This document shows, one piece after another, positions 30,820-43,405 of a stretch of DNA of 64,000 bases. The DNA lies in NCBI GenBank assembly GCA_002205965.3, contig NADL03000624.1, positions 806,001 through 870,000 of the forward strand, read 5' to 3'. The translations under genes were made by a program, and so were the position numbers. The notes beneath the pieces were generated by a model that saw nothing but the letters and a program-made list of their open reading frames with translations, was not told where the DNA came from and made no database searches. Numbering within the stretch: the stretch's first letter is position 1; each line of letters starts with the position of its first letter. Source of the stretch: Kappaphycus alvarezii (lineage: Eukaryota > Rhodophyta > Florideophyceae > Gigartinales > Solieriaceae).

Positions 30820-31950
30820 CTAGCTGCACTTCTGCTCCTCTTCCCTTTCCTTTGCTCTGCGGCTTTCTTCCGCCCACCGACGCAATGCATCATCCTCTTT
30901 TTTCAGCTGTTCCCGTACCATCGAAAAATTCATCGTTGAAAGCAAATCGTATCCAAGCACATTTGCATATTTATCCCTTCGTTTCGCGATAAGCGGCCGA
31001 GATGAGGGGCTCGATCTACGGGTGGTCTGCGCGGAAACTTGTGCCCCGGATGAAGCTTGTGGCGGAGAAGGCTCAGATGACAGTTCACGATACTCTGGAG
31101 AGCTGTGGTCTAAGGAGTCCATATTTGTCGGAATTGTAGCCATTTCCTCGATTTTTTTTCATCCTAATATCCAATGTCAGCGCGTTCGGTCATGTGCAAT
31201 CGACTCTTTTTTACCCGAAGAACGTCATTGAGCATCATAGGATCCTCGGTTGGCACTTCTTATAGGTGCATATTTGCAAAATTTCTCTTAGGACTGTCGA
31301 ACGTCCTATGCTGATCTAGAAACCCTTTCGAATTCTCGGTGAGCACCACCTCCCACCCGTCAGCGAAAAGGAGTAACAGCACATCGAGGACATCTGTTAA
31401 ATTATTCGTCTCTGGTTGAGTGAGTCCAGATCCGCTCACAGCAAACGGCTTGTCTGATGACTTACGAGTTTGTCCATTTTCAAGGCATTGCAATAAACGA
31501 AATGACCCGCCAAATCCATGTGTACTGTACGGACGTGCTGTTGTTAGCGTATATCCATTTTTTTGGGCATCTAGGGTTACTAGAAGGCTGTTGTTGATCG
31601 CATTGCTTGGTTGAACATCTGGACACTCAGAGTCATCCCCTGAGAGAGTCGATTTCCGTCACTCCGCTACTTGACAGTAGCGGATGCATTCCGTTAGGTT
31701 CACAATCGATGGGTTGATTCCTGTTGAGAGATTTTGGTAAGGGCGGAAACGATTAGAGGGAAAAAACGGACTCGTGATGTTGATTCTGCGTTGGGAGCGT
31801 CTGGGGAGGGCCGGAACGTTGATAGTACTTGAGGGGAGGCGGTGGTGTCCGTTTGGGGAAGAGGTGGATAGCTAGAGACGTTGATTATGTTAAAGCGACA
31901 AGAGGTGCCAGAAACGGAGCATACATTGCTAGGTAGAAGGGCAGAAGTGC
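30820..31950 (-). pseudogene. Harbinger partner protein, second copy
   Basis: The minus frame 31493-31260 reads VLDVLLLLFADGWEVVLTEN and HRTFDSPKRNFANMHL, resembling a SANT-like module (GW-x-x-V...R-x-x-x-S-x-x-R-K-F-x-x-L). The frame 31143-30820 reads SLDHSSPEYRELSSEPSPPQ, a Ser/Pro-rich linker, then REQLKKEDDALRRWAEESRR, a coiled-coil end. The sequence upstream to about 31950 is Ser/Pro-rich and may be its N-terminus. A frame change lies between the two open frames. It partners the convergent transposase. Confidence 0.5.
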
Positions 31951-32115
31951 ATTGGGGGCGATGATGAGGGCAGGTTGGAGAGTAAGTCCTGTGGCGGTGC
32001 TTACAGGGGGTGAAGGGAAGGGGGTAGGTTTCTGGTCGATGATGTGTTGTGGAACGAGCGAATCAAAAAAGGTGCGATTGTTGTGAGCGCCTATAAAGAT
32101 ATTTTCATAGTTTCA

Positions 32116-32152
32116 ATACCCCTATGGGAAACCATGTTTCCCATGGGGGTAT
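32116..32152. repeat. Hairpin, 17-bp arms with one mismatch
   Basis: ATACCCCTATGGGAAAC, centre CAT, GTTTCCCATGGGGGTAT. It stands alone in AT-rich DNA. A minimal MITE, excision remnant or abutting transposon ends are possible. Confidence 0.65.
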
Positions 32153-33185
32153 AAATAATTAATTTTTTGCGGAAAAGCATACCTACCAAAATACGTTTTT
32201 GTGATTTCTGGAACCCCACTGTCTGTGCAGTAGTTTATCAACACATAATTGTTACAAACACACACATACATTACTGCACAGTAGGTACTTAATAGTACAT
32301 TAGGTACAACAGTAAATAATCAATTGGCCAAATAGTCAAATCTAGTAGGATAAAGGTCATAACACGAAATAGCAACTGTCTCTCCAATTTTTAAATGCGT
32401 TACGTGGAGGGCTACTAACATATGAAAGGGAGTTAAATTAATGAAAGGCTCTGGTACTTAACGTAAATAGTCAGGAGTACAGTACTGCAACAAGGAATCT
32501 CTATTTTCATGAATTAAAATAGGAAAATATTACCATTTACAAATTTACTGTGCAAATACGAATTTCCGCCCAGTTGCAGCAATTGTATCTAGAAGTTCAT
32601 TCTCTATTGTTTTATCACATCGACAGGATAATAGATTATTGAATCTTTCACATTGTAAAGCACCCGGGATTGCCCTGCTTCAGCTGTAAATTGCACCACT
32701 GGACACGCGCGGCTCGGCAAATTCATTCCCGCTTAAAATCTGTACTGCGTGGAACGAATTTGACGATTCAAGCGTGTGGCTCGTCGCTCCCTCGAGCGCT
32801 GCAAAACGCATTTGCGCCGCTTAAGATTAGCATCAGCGATGCTCCTCGACCTGTTTCTTAACCTAATAAAGCACATGCCAAGAGCGCATGCGTTGCAAAA
32901 TTCCTATGTCCGCTACCAGCATCGGAAAACAATCGATTCATCCAAGAGCTATTGCATTCAGCAGCACCGATACTTAAACTTTTTAGCCGTACAGCTTTTT
33001 TTTCCGCCAAAGTACAGCTTCCAAACCTCGATACTACCGCTCGGACGAAACGACTGCTGAAATGTCACATCTGCCGCATATTTCGCCTCGCTGAAATTTG
33101 CAAAACGCATTCCATCTTGATGAAGGGGCCTTATTGCTTACATTTTTCCAATTTTTGTAACAAACAAGTTATAAGGCTATGATTG
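32153..33185. other. Unassigned; weak coding-like patch at 32670-33182
   Basis: Overlapping plus frames (32670-32861, 32776-33060, 32952-33182) have slightly coding-like composition (for example AFAPLKISISDAPRPVS, PNLDTTARTKRLLKCH) but no family is recognised. Probably an old repeat fragment. Confidence 0.2.
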
Positions 33186-36100
33186 CAGAATAGAAATGAG
33201 ATTAGTCACCAACCTTTCCAAGGAACGCGTCGTCATTTCGAAAATTCTTGCGGGTATCTGTCACCTTCCCCCATGATTCAATGCAGTCAGCAAAATGAAT
33301 AGAGCATCATATGTAGAAATGAATTTATTTTGGCTCACGTGTGCTATTTTTGGTGGAAGCGCTAAGAGGGACGATTGGTGAACTATCTCGTCCAATACTG
33401 TAAGAAACATAATTCTTGACTCCCCGCATACTTGACGCTATTTGTTTTAGAATTTCATCTAGAATACTATCATCCTGTATGTTCATATGAATCACAGCTT
33501 AAAGTTGCTCTGTTGATTCTAAGAATTATAAGGCTCCGAATGACAACCTACCTTAATTTAAAATTGGTAGACTCGTGTGTATTACGTCATTTATCACCAC
33601 TTGCGATGATGAGCGAACATATTTGCTGCTAAAGATCTAATAGGAGCCCTCTAGTAGATAAAACAAATGCGAATATATGGTCTCTCAGAACTTGCGGTAT
33701 TAGTGGGATCTAGGGAACCATTACATCGTCTTATACAACCTTGAGATTGCACCCATTTTTCCTATTATTTTTTTGGTATTATTTTCTTAATATTTTCTTG
33801 ATTTCATAATGAAAACCTATCTTATATCTTATGGTTTGAACAATCAAAATTTTGTAAGCTCCGGACCTCAAAATTTGAAAAGTCCCGTGAATTTTACTAG
33901 ATTATTTCTTCTAGTGTTGTAAAACTGGTATTTCGTAATATTTGGGCGCCGTCGGTAAACAATAGTTGAGCGCTAAATTTCTAGTTTTATGCCTTTCAAT
34001 CCCGATACACTATTTAGTAATTGAAATACATAAATTAGTCTTTGCTTTCCTTAATTTTCATAATTTTACAGCTCTCTTTTTATAAATGGCTCATAAATAG
34101 TTTGGGAATATTTTTCAGTATTTAAAAGTATACTAACTTTCGGTTTGCTTATTGTTTCAATCTGACTTTAATGTCTCCTCCGCAGACCTCTTACTGACTC
34201 TGGATAGTTAACTCCGTTGAAATCTTTGGTTTATTTCTATGAAAGTTGAAAGTTCCATAAAGCTAATTTTCCCCTCATATTTCAATTAGATTATCGTTAT
34301 GCCCAGAAAATTTCCCCATATTATTCTAATGTTGTAATAAATCTTGTTTCAAAGCAACATTAATTGATTTCCAGGCTTTTTTAACTTTCCTTGCTTTGAC
34401 ACACCATTTGGATGCTTACGTTAGCAAATACATTTTTGACTTGTACAACTTATCAAGACCCTGGTCGCTCCTTAGGAGATATCTTTCACACAGCAATGTT
34501 CTTAATCGCGATATTGTTAGCAATTGTATTCCAAAGACTTTCAACCTGCTCTTTCTATAGTTATTCAGGACCTGTGCCACCTTTAGTTCGCTGTTCATCG
34601 GCAATGGAAGTTGTTTTTCTTGCATTGGTCTTCGCTTGTAGATTTTTCTCTCCATATCTTACTTTTGCTGTATTTCATGAGGTAGGACAGAGAGCTCATA
34701 TGTAATTGATTTATTCTATTCAAGGTAGTACTGTTTGAGACCTATACATTTTTTTTTAAAATCTCAATTTTTAATTTCTGTGCCTTCAAAGCTTAATTAG
34801 CTCAATTCAATGCAAAGCACCTTTTGAGCCACTCTAATCATTTTTGGCAGTACAACAGGTTGCAAGTGTAGTTAGGTCATGGAATTAAATTTCATGTGGT
34901 GATCTTGCCGTTCACCTCTATGAAATGTTTCTTGTATCCCTTTTGTCGCAGAAATGCAGTAAAAAGGCTTTGCATTACATGAAATTCGTTGAAAGCAAAT
35001 AAAATTCCGGATGATGTATTTTGAACACGATGGCTTTTTGGGGTAGTTTAAGAGATAATACTGGTCAGCCCGTAGGATATTCCGGGGCACAACCGACCAT
35101 ATGTTTCAAAAATTAAATCACCCACATTCCTTCCCCTATATTTTGAACTAATGAAGCACAAATTTTCAAGTTAGTCAATTCAAGCGACCAACATCATGAA
35201 TTATAATTCATTAGCTTCCCCTGAATCGCTATTAAATATTTGAATTATTTATCATTTGTATGAGAAAATCCAATTTGATCTCCCGGAAATAAGTCACGCC
35301 ACTAAAAATTTATACAGTCAGATTTAATTGTACTCCTTATGCGCGCATTTTTGCATGTGGGAAAATTAGGAATGAAAAATTTTGAAATTGAACAGACTTT
35401 TTCGCGAGTTGAGATAAATTGTCAAGTCTGCTGAACCTTTGTGTCCATGTAAGTGAAAATGTCATCTTATTTATCCTGAAAAACTGACGGAAATTACATT
35501 TATTTTGCATTCGCAGTAGTTTTCCACAGCAGTCATTCCGATGCAGTGATGAGAGCTTTTGTAAAGTCTTTGATGAATTTGCATCAAACGTTTAGTCAAA
35601 TTAGGGGTTCGTCAATGAAAAACCAGCAATAAGTGAAAAGCACTGATAGGAATCAGAATGCGACCCAAAAAATAGACAGAAAGATACGTTTAAATCAAAA
35701 CTAATAGTAATTATTTAACCTTTTTGTGCAAAATACATGATATGTACACTAATAATTTCTTTTCCTTTGATTATCTATTTTGAACTCGGAATTTTCCCTG
35801 ACTTTCTCATCATCTATAGAGTTTCGTTGACCTTTCCTCGTCTTTCTGCAACGAAATTACCGTTCTTAGTCTCTTTCTGCCCATTCGTGGATATATCACG
35901 GTTATGACTTGGTGTTACATAAGATCGAGTTCCAAAATATGTTTTATCGGTACGTATTTCTCATATACGAATTACCCCGGCTCCTCATTGAAAATTCCTA
36001 CAAAAATTCTTAAATTTTATCGATAACCAAGCATGAAAAAGTTGTCAATAATACGCTTACTCCTAGTAGATGTACAGAGTTCAAACAAAAAAGACATATT

Positions 36101-37440
36101 AATACGATTTGTACAAATATATCAAAAAAAAGTGCGTCTGGAAAACTTCAGGTATAAAATTAGATATGATTATATGCAGAAATGTTTGTTGCAATATGTT
36201 ACTTACTTCATGGAATAAATAATAGTAATTACATGCATAGTGTGAATAATTTCAATTCAAAATAGTTCAACTGGAGCTCAGATTTTTTTTGGAAATGAAA
36301 TATTTATAAAATTAATACATGAGCGGATTAACAAGTAAAGTCTAGAAGCAATTATTTTTTTCGATTAATGTCTCAATAAAAGTCGCGTAAAGTAAGATTT
36401 AATGATATCATTATTGTATGAAGTGCATTTAATACTAACATTATAAAAAAATACTATATTACTAGATTTATTTGAAACAGAAGGAAGTGGCGGAATAAGC
36501 TACTTCCCACTGTATTTGGCTACTAAAAAGCTCCATTCCTATCTAAAAATCATACGGTTAGATTACAGCCTTAGAGTAAATATAAATTATTTTAATATTT
36601 TTATCTCTCTTAGCCTTTCCTTTCTTTGTTTACGAATTCCCTTTCTTTTTTCTTTTCAATAAAAGCTTTACCGAACACAGTAAGATCTAAATGATATTTT
36701 TAGTTGGAATATATGCCATTTTTTCGTACCGTATTGTAAATCCTAAATCATGTTTTTAATTCAAATCCGTGTTACTCCCAAACTTTGCAGAATTCGCAGT
36801 AAAAAAAACCTAACTTTTCCTTGGTAGCATCGACATACCACGCTAAGCACGCATATATTTTGCTTTGTCCTATTAAAAATCTCTCGGAACACTATAAACT
36901 ATGGATGTTCATGCCGTACGGAACCATCAAAATTATTTTCATTATTATTTTCTTTCACTTGGGGGAACAGACTAAAGATTTCGTAGAACGGAAGAAATGA
37001 AACAGGTATTCTGTACTATTTTCTTTATAAGTTTTCTTTAACTTTCGTATTCTTTAGTGTACATCTCTTTTTTGCTACTGTCTGTTAGAATGGTGGTTTT
37101 TTTGTAATCGCTGTGCTCTCTCATTCTTTGCGTCATCATTTACCATTCTGTGTTAATCGCGTACATATCACTCACTGGGACAGCACTATATTCATCCCAC
37201 GTGCTGTTTTATTTAAAACAATCCTCTTTTTTCGTGTACGAAAGGACTTGGACTACACTTAAAGTGATTCTGCCAATAATGAGGCATTATCTTTTTGGAT
37301 GTAATGTCGAAAAAATGTCGACATTAATTTATGCTGGCGTCTGTAGTCATTAGAATTCTTCAAAACTTAAATATCGATAAAACTGATAGAAACACCAGAA
37401 AAATCAAAAGACTTTTTATGGATGCAGAGAGTTTGAAAAA
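33186..37440. other. AT-rich stretch without genes
   Basis: Roughly 4.2 kb of strongly AT-rich sequence with many A/T runs. The few open frames (34412-34705, 36033-36218, 37150-37353) match no family I know and have biased, chance-like composition. No transposon protein or terminal repeat is seen, in contrast to the flanks. Confidence 0.5.
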
Positions 37441-39600
37441 AGAAATTGAATAAATCTATTCCACAAAATCTTCATCCAATGGATCGGAGCCCAGAACTTT
37501 TCTCAAGACATCTCAAGTACCCATATACTCCCTACACATCCCCCTGGATGGCTCATGATTTCCTACCCCATCTTGCAACAAATAAAGCTCAACTGAAGCC
37601 CCTCCGACGAGGTCAATGGCCGAAAACACCTGGTGCAACAAATTCATTTCTTCCCCTCCCATATGATCCATCCCCTGCGTTACCATCCTCCTTTTCAGAG
37701 TCCCCCCTCAGCCGCTTCCTGTCCTTCGAGTTCCACCAGGTGACAAACAAAGAGCTCCGTCCGTCGTTTACTCGTTTAGCGACGGATGTAGTCTTTTACG
37801 TTGGTTGGGCCCGGAGGGAATAAAAAGGGACGGTGATGCGGCGAGAAGGAGGCAGTCCGTGTATTATGGTTGCCAAGGTGAAAATTGTAGGCGTCGCCTA
37901 ACGGGTTTCAATAGCGCCAAAAGGTTCAGATTGGTAGGCTCATTAAATCAAAAAAAGTACGCGGAAATTGGTCTTATAGTAGGAATTAGTGAAAAATTGG
38001 CTTTAAATGGGTAATTTATTGCGAAAATGTCGTGTAAAAACATAGATTATTTAAAAAGATATTTAGATCAATTAAAAAGATAATACTAAAAGAATTAATG
38101 TCAAAGGAGAGAGCAATATCACATAAAACGAGAAACGAGAAAAATAAAAGAGTGTAAAGAAGTGAAAATTTCGTCGCTTAAAAGCAAAATAAAGTGGGGG
38201 AGAAACAGAAAAAAGGGAAGTGAAGAGGAATGAATAACAGGAATGAATTTCTGTGCTTCAAGGGAATACCTTCGGAATGCCTTCAGATTCTCGCTTGACG
38301 CAATTTGTAATGGTTCAGCAAAAACCTCGAAGTCAGTATGACCGCGGTAGACTGTAGAAAAGGAGTCTTCATACGTTTCTTGAGACCACGCTATTCAGGG
38401 AGGGGATGCTTCTCGTGACGTTCAGCTGTTTATTTTGCGGAATTCATGAGGATTTTGAAGACTACCGGATCTATCCATGGCGATAAGTGTGCAGCATGCA
38501 GCACACTGATATTGATATTGAAAGCCGTTCAGATAGCTTGTAGCGCATCTTAATGCGTGCATTAGGACATTCAGGGCCTCGACTGCAAGCTTTCAAGTCG
38601 CGCGCTCAACCCCAATTGGTCCTCGAAATGACCCTACTTTCAAATTCCAACTTCTCTCTTTCTATTCCCTCAGTAAAGGGGTAAGTGAGGTTAATGGGGT
38701 AGTTTACTCAATTTTCCTGATAAAAAATGATGATAGGACAGGTATTGTCTGGTGTAAAGAAAAGTGACCGTCGTTCACCACTATCCATCTACCATATCAC
38801 CAGCGCGGTGGAATACAGATCCTCTACAGGCAAATCCGTGCCTTTCCCTGCGCTCGTACTAACCTCACCCCCGCGCCCAGTTGATGACTGTCCACTGACG
38901 CCCTTGAGGATGAATATGATAGCTTCGACTTACGTAGAAGACAGGGGCTGCTTATCACCTATTGGTTACGTGCGAAAAGGTTTCTGTAGACATGGAGGGC
39001 TCACAATAGGCTAGTTGGGTTCATTGGGGATATTTAATTGTCAAGGATCAATGGTACAGGAGGTTTGGCTAAGCGGTTGGTTTACTGCGAGTGGTTTACA
39101 AGTTGGAAGACCTATAAATTTACATTCAAACCATAATTTATTCCCTCTGTGCAAACTCTCCCGGTTCCTCAACGAATTATTTCCGGCCATCGCACACCTC
39201 CATCAAACATCCAGGGGTTTGTTCGTCGCCGCACCTACCAGAGCCTCAGCGCTTGCACCGGGACCGCTGTTTGTATAGCGATATTTTCTCTTCACCATTG
39301 CAAGCGACTGAAAATTACCTCTCAGATACCTTCTACTGTACATGGAAGCCAAGAGCCGCTATTGTATATTTCCAGAAAAAGTAGAGACCTAATTAAACAA
39401 AAAATATTAAGGTAAATTAGAGGGATTACGCAACGATAATTTTCGTAGAAAATTGGTAGAAACGTAATACAAGTTGCACCGTTGTGAAACGTGCACTAAA
39501 TATTTGTAACAAAGATATATGAAATATCGTGCAGAAGCAGTTTTTCTGTAAGCTATTTCGTACAAATCGGGGTCGTCGACCTCAACAACAGACTTTCATC
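37441..39600. other. Mixed stretch, no certain gene
   Basis: An open frame at 37446-37823 is Pro/Ser/Leu-rich without a recognisable domain. 37805-38014 contains a possible helix-turn-helix-like segment (AKRFRLVGSLNQKKYAEIGL) that would fit a mariner-like start but is too weak to call. 38700-39420 has further short open frames, also unassigned. Confidence 0.25.
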
Positions 39601-39859
39601 ATCAGCCGAAGCCCCCACCCGCCTAATTCCTCTTCTACTAAAGCCCCCACCCGCTGACAACCTCCCTGTATCTCACTTGAAGACAACGTTGCCCTTCTCG
39701 CGTTGTGACAGACATGCAAAACCCCGCTACCAGCACGTTCACCGTTTTTGAGGCCCGATAAAACAGCGGCTTCCTCCCCCGCTGTATCTCTTATGAATGA
39801 AGACACCGAACTCTACATAATGTCCGCGCTTCCGCCGCCGATGGCACCACTACCAGTGA

Positions 39860-40580
39860 AAGTAAATCGCTTCCGCTTTTCTGGTATATATGACAAAGCC
39901 CTGAATTCACTCTTGAATATAATTCCGTTCTTTTTATTCAAGTTGATGCAGAAGCACTCTGAAGGAAACTAAACGATCATTTCAACGGTATAATCTCCAG
40001 AAAATGAGAAAAAACGAGAAAAAATGCTGTAGGGTACTGCATTATAGAGAACCTTGGAGATTAAGGGGTGCTTTTCCATGAACATATAACTGAAGCAGAT
40101 GAAATAATTTTGCATTTTGTGTGGTGAAGGACGGGAAAACACACAACTTGAAAAGATTGATGGCGGCAAGGGAAGATATTCGTAGCATGGCATTGACAGG
40201 TGGGGGTGGACTACAGGCCTGTGAGGAGAGGTGCAACACGGTTGTGAGTGGATCTGATACTAAGCGGGTACTAAGCGGTGATACAAAGCGAGAGGATGAT
40301 TTTCTTTTAGATCTTTTCCTTCAGCAAGCGATGGAACAAAAAAGGTAGCGAGAGAAGAGGCTTACAGTGAAAAAGCAGGTATTGAAATAGAATCTGAAAG
40401 GGCTGCCAAAGATTTCGCGTATTCTAAAGCTTTGCAGTGAAATATAGTTGTTATATCGGACTTGGATGAGAATCTCTCTCAATTAGAGAAGGATAAGCGG
40501 AAGCAGGCAACAAAAGAGGGGATTCAGAAGTTCAACATCTTTCGACTAAGAAGTCTTTGTGAGGTAATTAGGCCGCGTGA
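39860..40580 (+). pseudogene. Third Harbinger-type partner-gene relic
   Basis: The frame 40121-40348 reads NLKRLMAAREDIRSMALTGG then DDFLLDLFLQQAMEQKR. It lines up with the partner protein at 13120-13320 (HAGEHIRSHALNRSG ... DDEDTSFLLSQAQQRRESEN). The next bases, in a different frame, encode a charged helix (LDENLSQLEKDKRKQATKEG) up to about 40590. Upstream (39880-39960) FRFSGIYDKAL recalls the start of such proteins. No transposase was found beside it. Confidence 0.4.
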
Positions 40581-40590
40581 AGCGCTTGGG

Positions 40591-42080
40591 CTCTAAATCA
40601 AAACGATAATCGTTTATTCATCTACCCTGAAGCTCTCTGTTCAAAGTATTTTCCAATCTTCCCATCTTTTTCCATACACGCTTTAAAGTTTAATAAATGC
40701 TTTAAAGCCATTAAAAAATCTCAAAGGGAACTGCTTTAACAAGCGCGAAAGTCGTTCCCCAACCACATATGCTTCATATTTTGTGATTGCTTTCCCCGGG
40801 TGTCCCTACCTTGTTCATAACTGTAATTTAGATTTTTTGTCTTTCCGTAGTTGTACTACTATCTAATCTAAGTTATAACCAATGCCTTTAATTATAATCA
40901 AAGTGTTCATAAAATTAAGACTGTTTGTCTTCAATAATAGCCGGCTATTACATAATTTTTTCAATATCTGAACGTCTCAAAAGCGTGATATCATGACTGC
41001 AACCAAATTCATGTTCGAATAGAGAAAATATGATACCATGTGTCGTATTAATTTCCTTATAACTAAGGCAATTAAACTTCTTGCATACTCTTTAGCACAC
41101 CCACTGGCTGGCTTCATCACCACCTGTAATACTGATCTCATTTCAGTACCGGCAGCTTTCCAGTAAGGCCCCTACTTCCTAAACTGCCTTTGCATGTACG
41201 CCGGCTCTGAACCTGACAAAATTTTTCTGCAAATATGATATCAAATAACCCATGGATTTCCGAAAATGTTCTGCCAGCTCCTGGAGGATCTTATTTAGGT
41301 GATGATATCGATTTACAAACACCTATTACAGTTCATACCATGTGCACTGGGAAGAAAGGCGACGGATTAGTATACAATAAGCCCTTATAAGATCACAGCT
41401 ATACTTATTACGATCATTCATTCCAGTAACATAACCAATCGCTTGCTTTAATAAAAAATATCTCACTTTTCGAATCATGAACTGGTTATGTCCTGTTTTT
41501 CAGAAAGGCGCTCAGGTTATAAACCACGCTTTTTATATGAAAAGCCCTACTTTTGATGTTTCCCACGTCGATAAACACTTGTTGCGCTCCCTGCAAGAGG
41601 TATATGGACAGATCCTCCAATCTCCGTGAGAAAATTGTGAACTCTGTGACACTTTTGGGAAAGCAGTCGACTAATGCTGTAATCGCTTTGCCGCATCACA
41701 CCTAATATTTACTTTTAACTGCAGTGCGGTCATATCTCGAAGGACTTCCTTAGGTAGTACTCATAAATTGTGAAATATTTGAATGCTTTCATGATATTAT
41801 AAAAATTTTTCGTATCCCCAAATTTGTTTTAGCTCGTCAATTTGTATGATGATTTGAAGAATATGCCCCAGCGTAAACTGCCTTTTTACTGATTAATTTT
41901 CTATATTTTACAAATGCAGGAGAAAATTCCGTCAAGCGGGTCAAAGGTCAGTGCACTTGAAATTACACGAAGTACTTATTAATCCCTTCCCGCTTAGTCT
42001 GAAAGTTAAAATATTTACCAAACAACTTTAGTTTCTGTATCTAGTACTTTTAATTAAAAATTAATGCGCTTCCGGAATGC
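40591..42080. other. AT-rich stretch, no gene seen
   Basis: About 1.5 kb of AT-rich DNA without a coding signal or identifiable repeat. It may include the unrecognised 3' LTR of the copia element that follows. Confidence 0.45.
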
Positions 42081-42299
42081 TCAAACTTGGGGGAAAGGGT
42101 AAATAGGGGGATTGTTTACTGTAGAGGGCCCCACGGGAAAGAACCAGGAGATTTTTTGAGTGATTACTTGTGTAACAATGGAGACAGCGGACGTACTTAC
42201 TCTATTAAAAAATATGTGGAGATACCAGATAGCAAACAGACTGCCTTGAAGTAAACCACCTATGCCGCAAGCCGTCACAAAAGAAACGATCTCGTCCTC

Positions 42300-42980
42300 T
42301 AGACTTACTCCATGCCTTTATTTGCGGACTATTGTTTACCGCAAGAATTCAGAGAGCTGAAAATCGGAGGGTTGGTTGCCCTGCATTGACATTGCATTAT
42401 AAAGATCTTTTTTAGTCTACGGCAATGTTCAGGGGAATCTCTGCTGAAATAAATTCGCAAATTTCTTCTTTGATAGACTTCCCTTCGTTAACGGCCTCAC
42501 CACAGGCGAGTACCTCCGCAGAACCTGATGAATTTGGAGGGAAACGGGATTTACGAGACGAGCAAGAGATAGCATTGAAAATTCCAGAGCTATTCATATC
42601 ACCAATTTGAACAAAAACAATGTACCAACGTGACCATAGTCGACAGATCGACCAACATCAGCAACCACGAGAATCGAAAAATCGTAAAGCCGAGCATCCA
42701 ATGGGCTAGTGAACACGATGATAGTGCCATGAAGCTTTCGCTTTTGGCGATTTGTTGAGTGCAGTATACGATCAATACGGTGCCTTTGGGGAGCGTTGCT
42801 GAAACCGGCTCGCAAATTCCGCGCACATAAATGAATCAGTGGATAAAATCCAGCCAATGGCAGAGTTGACAGGTGCAAATGCTGACATACCAACATCACT
42901 GAGTTTGTCTTCCTGTTGTGGACGACAAACTCGGGTGATTGGAGCCTTTTTAGTGTATATGAGCTTTTCGACAGCATCAA
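42300..42980 (-). pseudogene. Copia B RT end and RNase H region
   Basis: Frames read GFYPLIHLCARNLRAGFSNA, RHRIDRILHSTNRQKRKLHG and FTSPLDARLYDFSILVVADV, the stretch linking copia RT to RNase H. The next frame (42597-42412) reads FPPNSSGSAEVLACGEAVNE, corresponding to the S-S-x-E-A-E-x-x-A block of copia RNase H. Treated as a fossil. Confidence 0.7.
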
Positions 42981-43405
42981 TTGATGTAGAGTAGTCCTAT
43001 TTTTGTGTTATATTCTATGCTGAAGAACCTTACAAATCCTTGCACCTCTGTAATTATACTTAATTTGAATTTGGCGTTAATTTCCAGAATTATTGTGTCC
43101 AGAACGTCTTTTTCTTCACATATGAGCATTAGATCGACAATTTTTGCAACGAAAGCCTGTATTTGACCAAATCCAGGGTAATTTAGAAATACTTTTGACA
43201 TCGAAGCGACAAATTTCATGCCAAATTCATCCAGTAAGTCATCGGATTTTGCATGCAATTTCGAAATTGTACTAACAAGATCATAAAAAGCGGTTAAAAA
43301 TAACCATGAAAAGAGAATTTTGCTGTGCAATTTGAGATTTTTTGAAGGTTTCCGCAGGGTTATCAGTAGTACGGACAAGGCCCACGTCAGATATTTGCTA
43401 CTCAA
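42977..43405 (-). pseudogene. Copia B reverse transcriptase palm region
   Basis: The 142-codon frame reads DEFGMKFVASMSKVFLNYPG, VDLMLICEEKDVLDTIILEI and NAKFKLSIITEVQGFVRFF, followed by SIEYNTKIGLLYIN. These match the copia RT palm around its catalytic YVDD-type strand and the F-K-x-x-D-x-G-x-x-x-x-x-L-G-x-x-I block. Treated as a fossil. Confidence 0.7.

Larger units (their letters stand above)
29640..32060. mobile_element. Second PIF/Harbinger-type transposon with convergent genes, broken
   Basis: A DDE_4-type transposase relic on the plus strand (about 29850-30684) converges on a SANT-like partner gene on the minus strand (31950-30820). The layout equals that of the element at 12.33-14.94 kb with orientation reversed. 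Terminal repeats were not identified. A near-perfect hairpin (32116-32152) lies just beyond the right side and could be an end remnant. Confidence 0.55.

Noticed and set aside
34412-34705. 97-codon hydrophobic frame in the AT-rich block
   Set aside because: Phe/Leu-rich translation is expected from AT-rich DNA; no start context, homology or neighbour supports it.
37805-38014. Possible mariner-like helix-turn-helix (AKRFRLVGSLNQKKYAEIGL)
   Set aside because: A single weak motif with no DDE domain, terminal repeats or TA duplication nearby.
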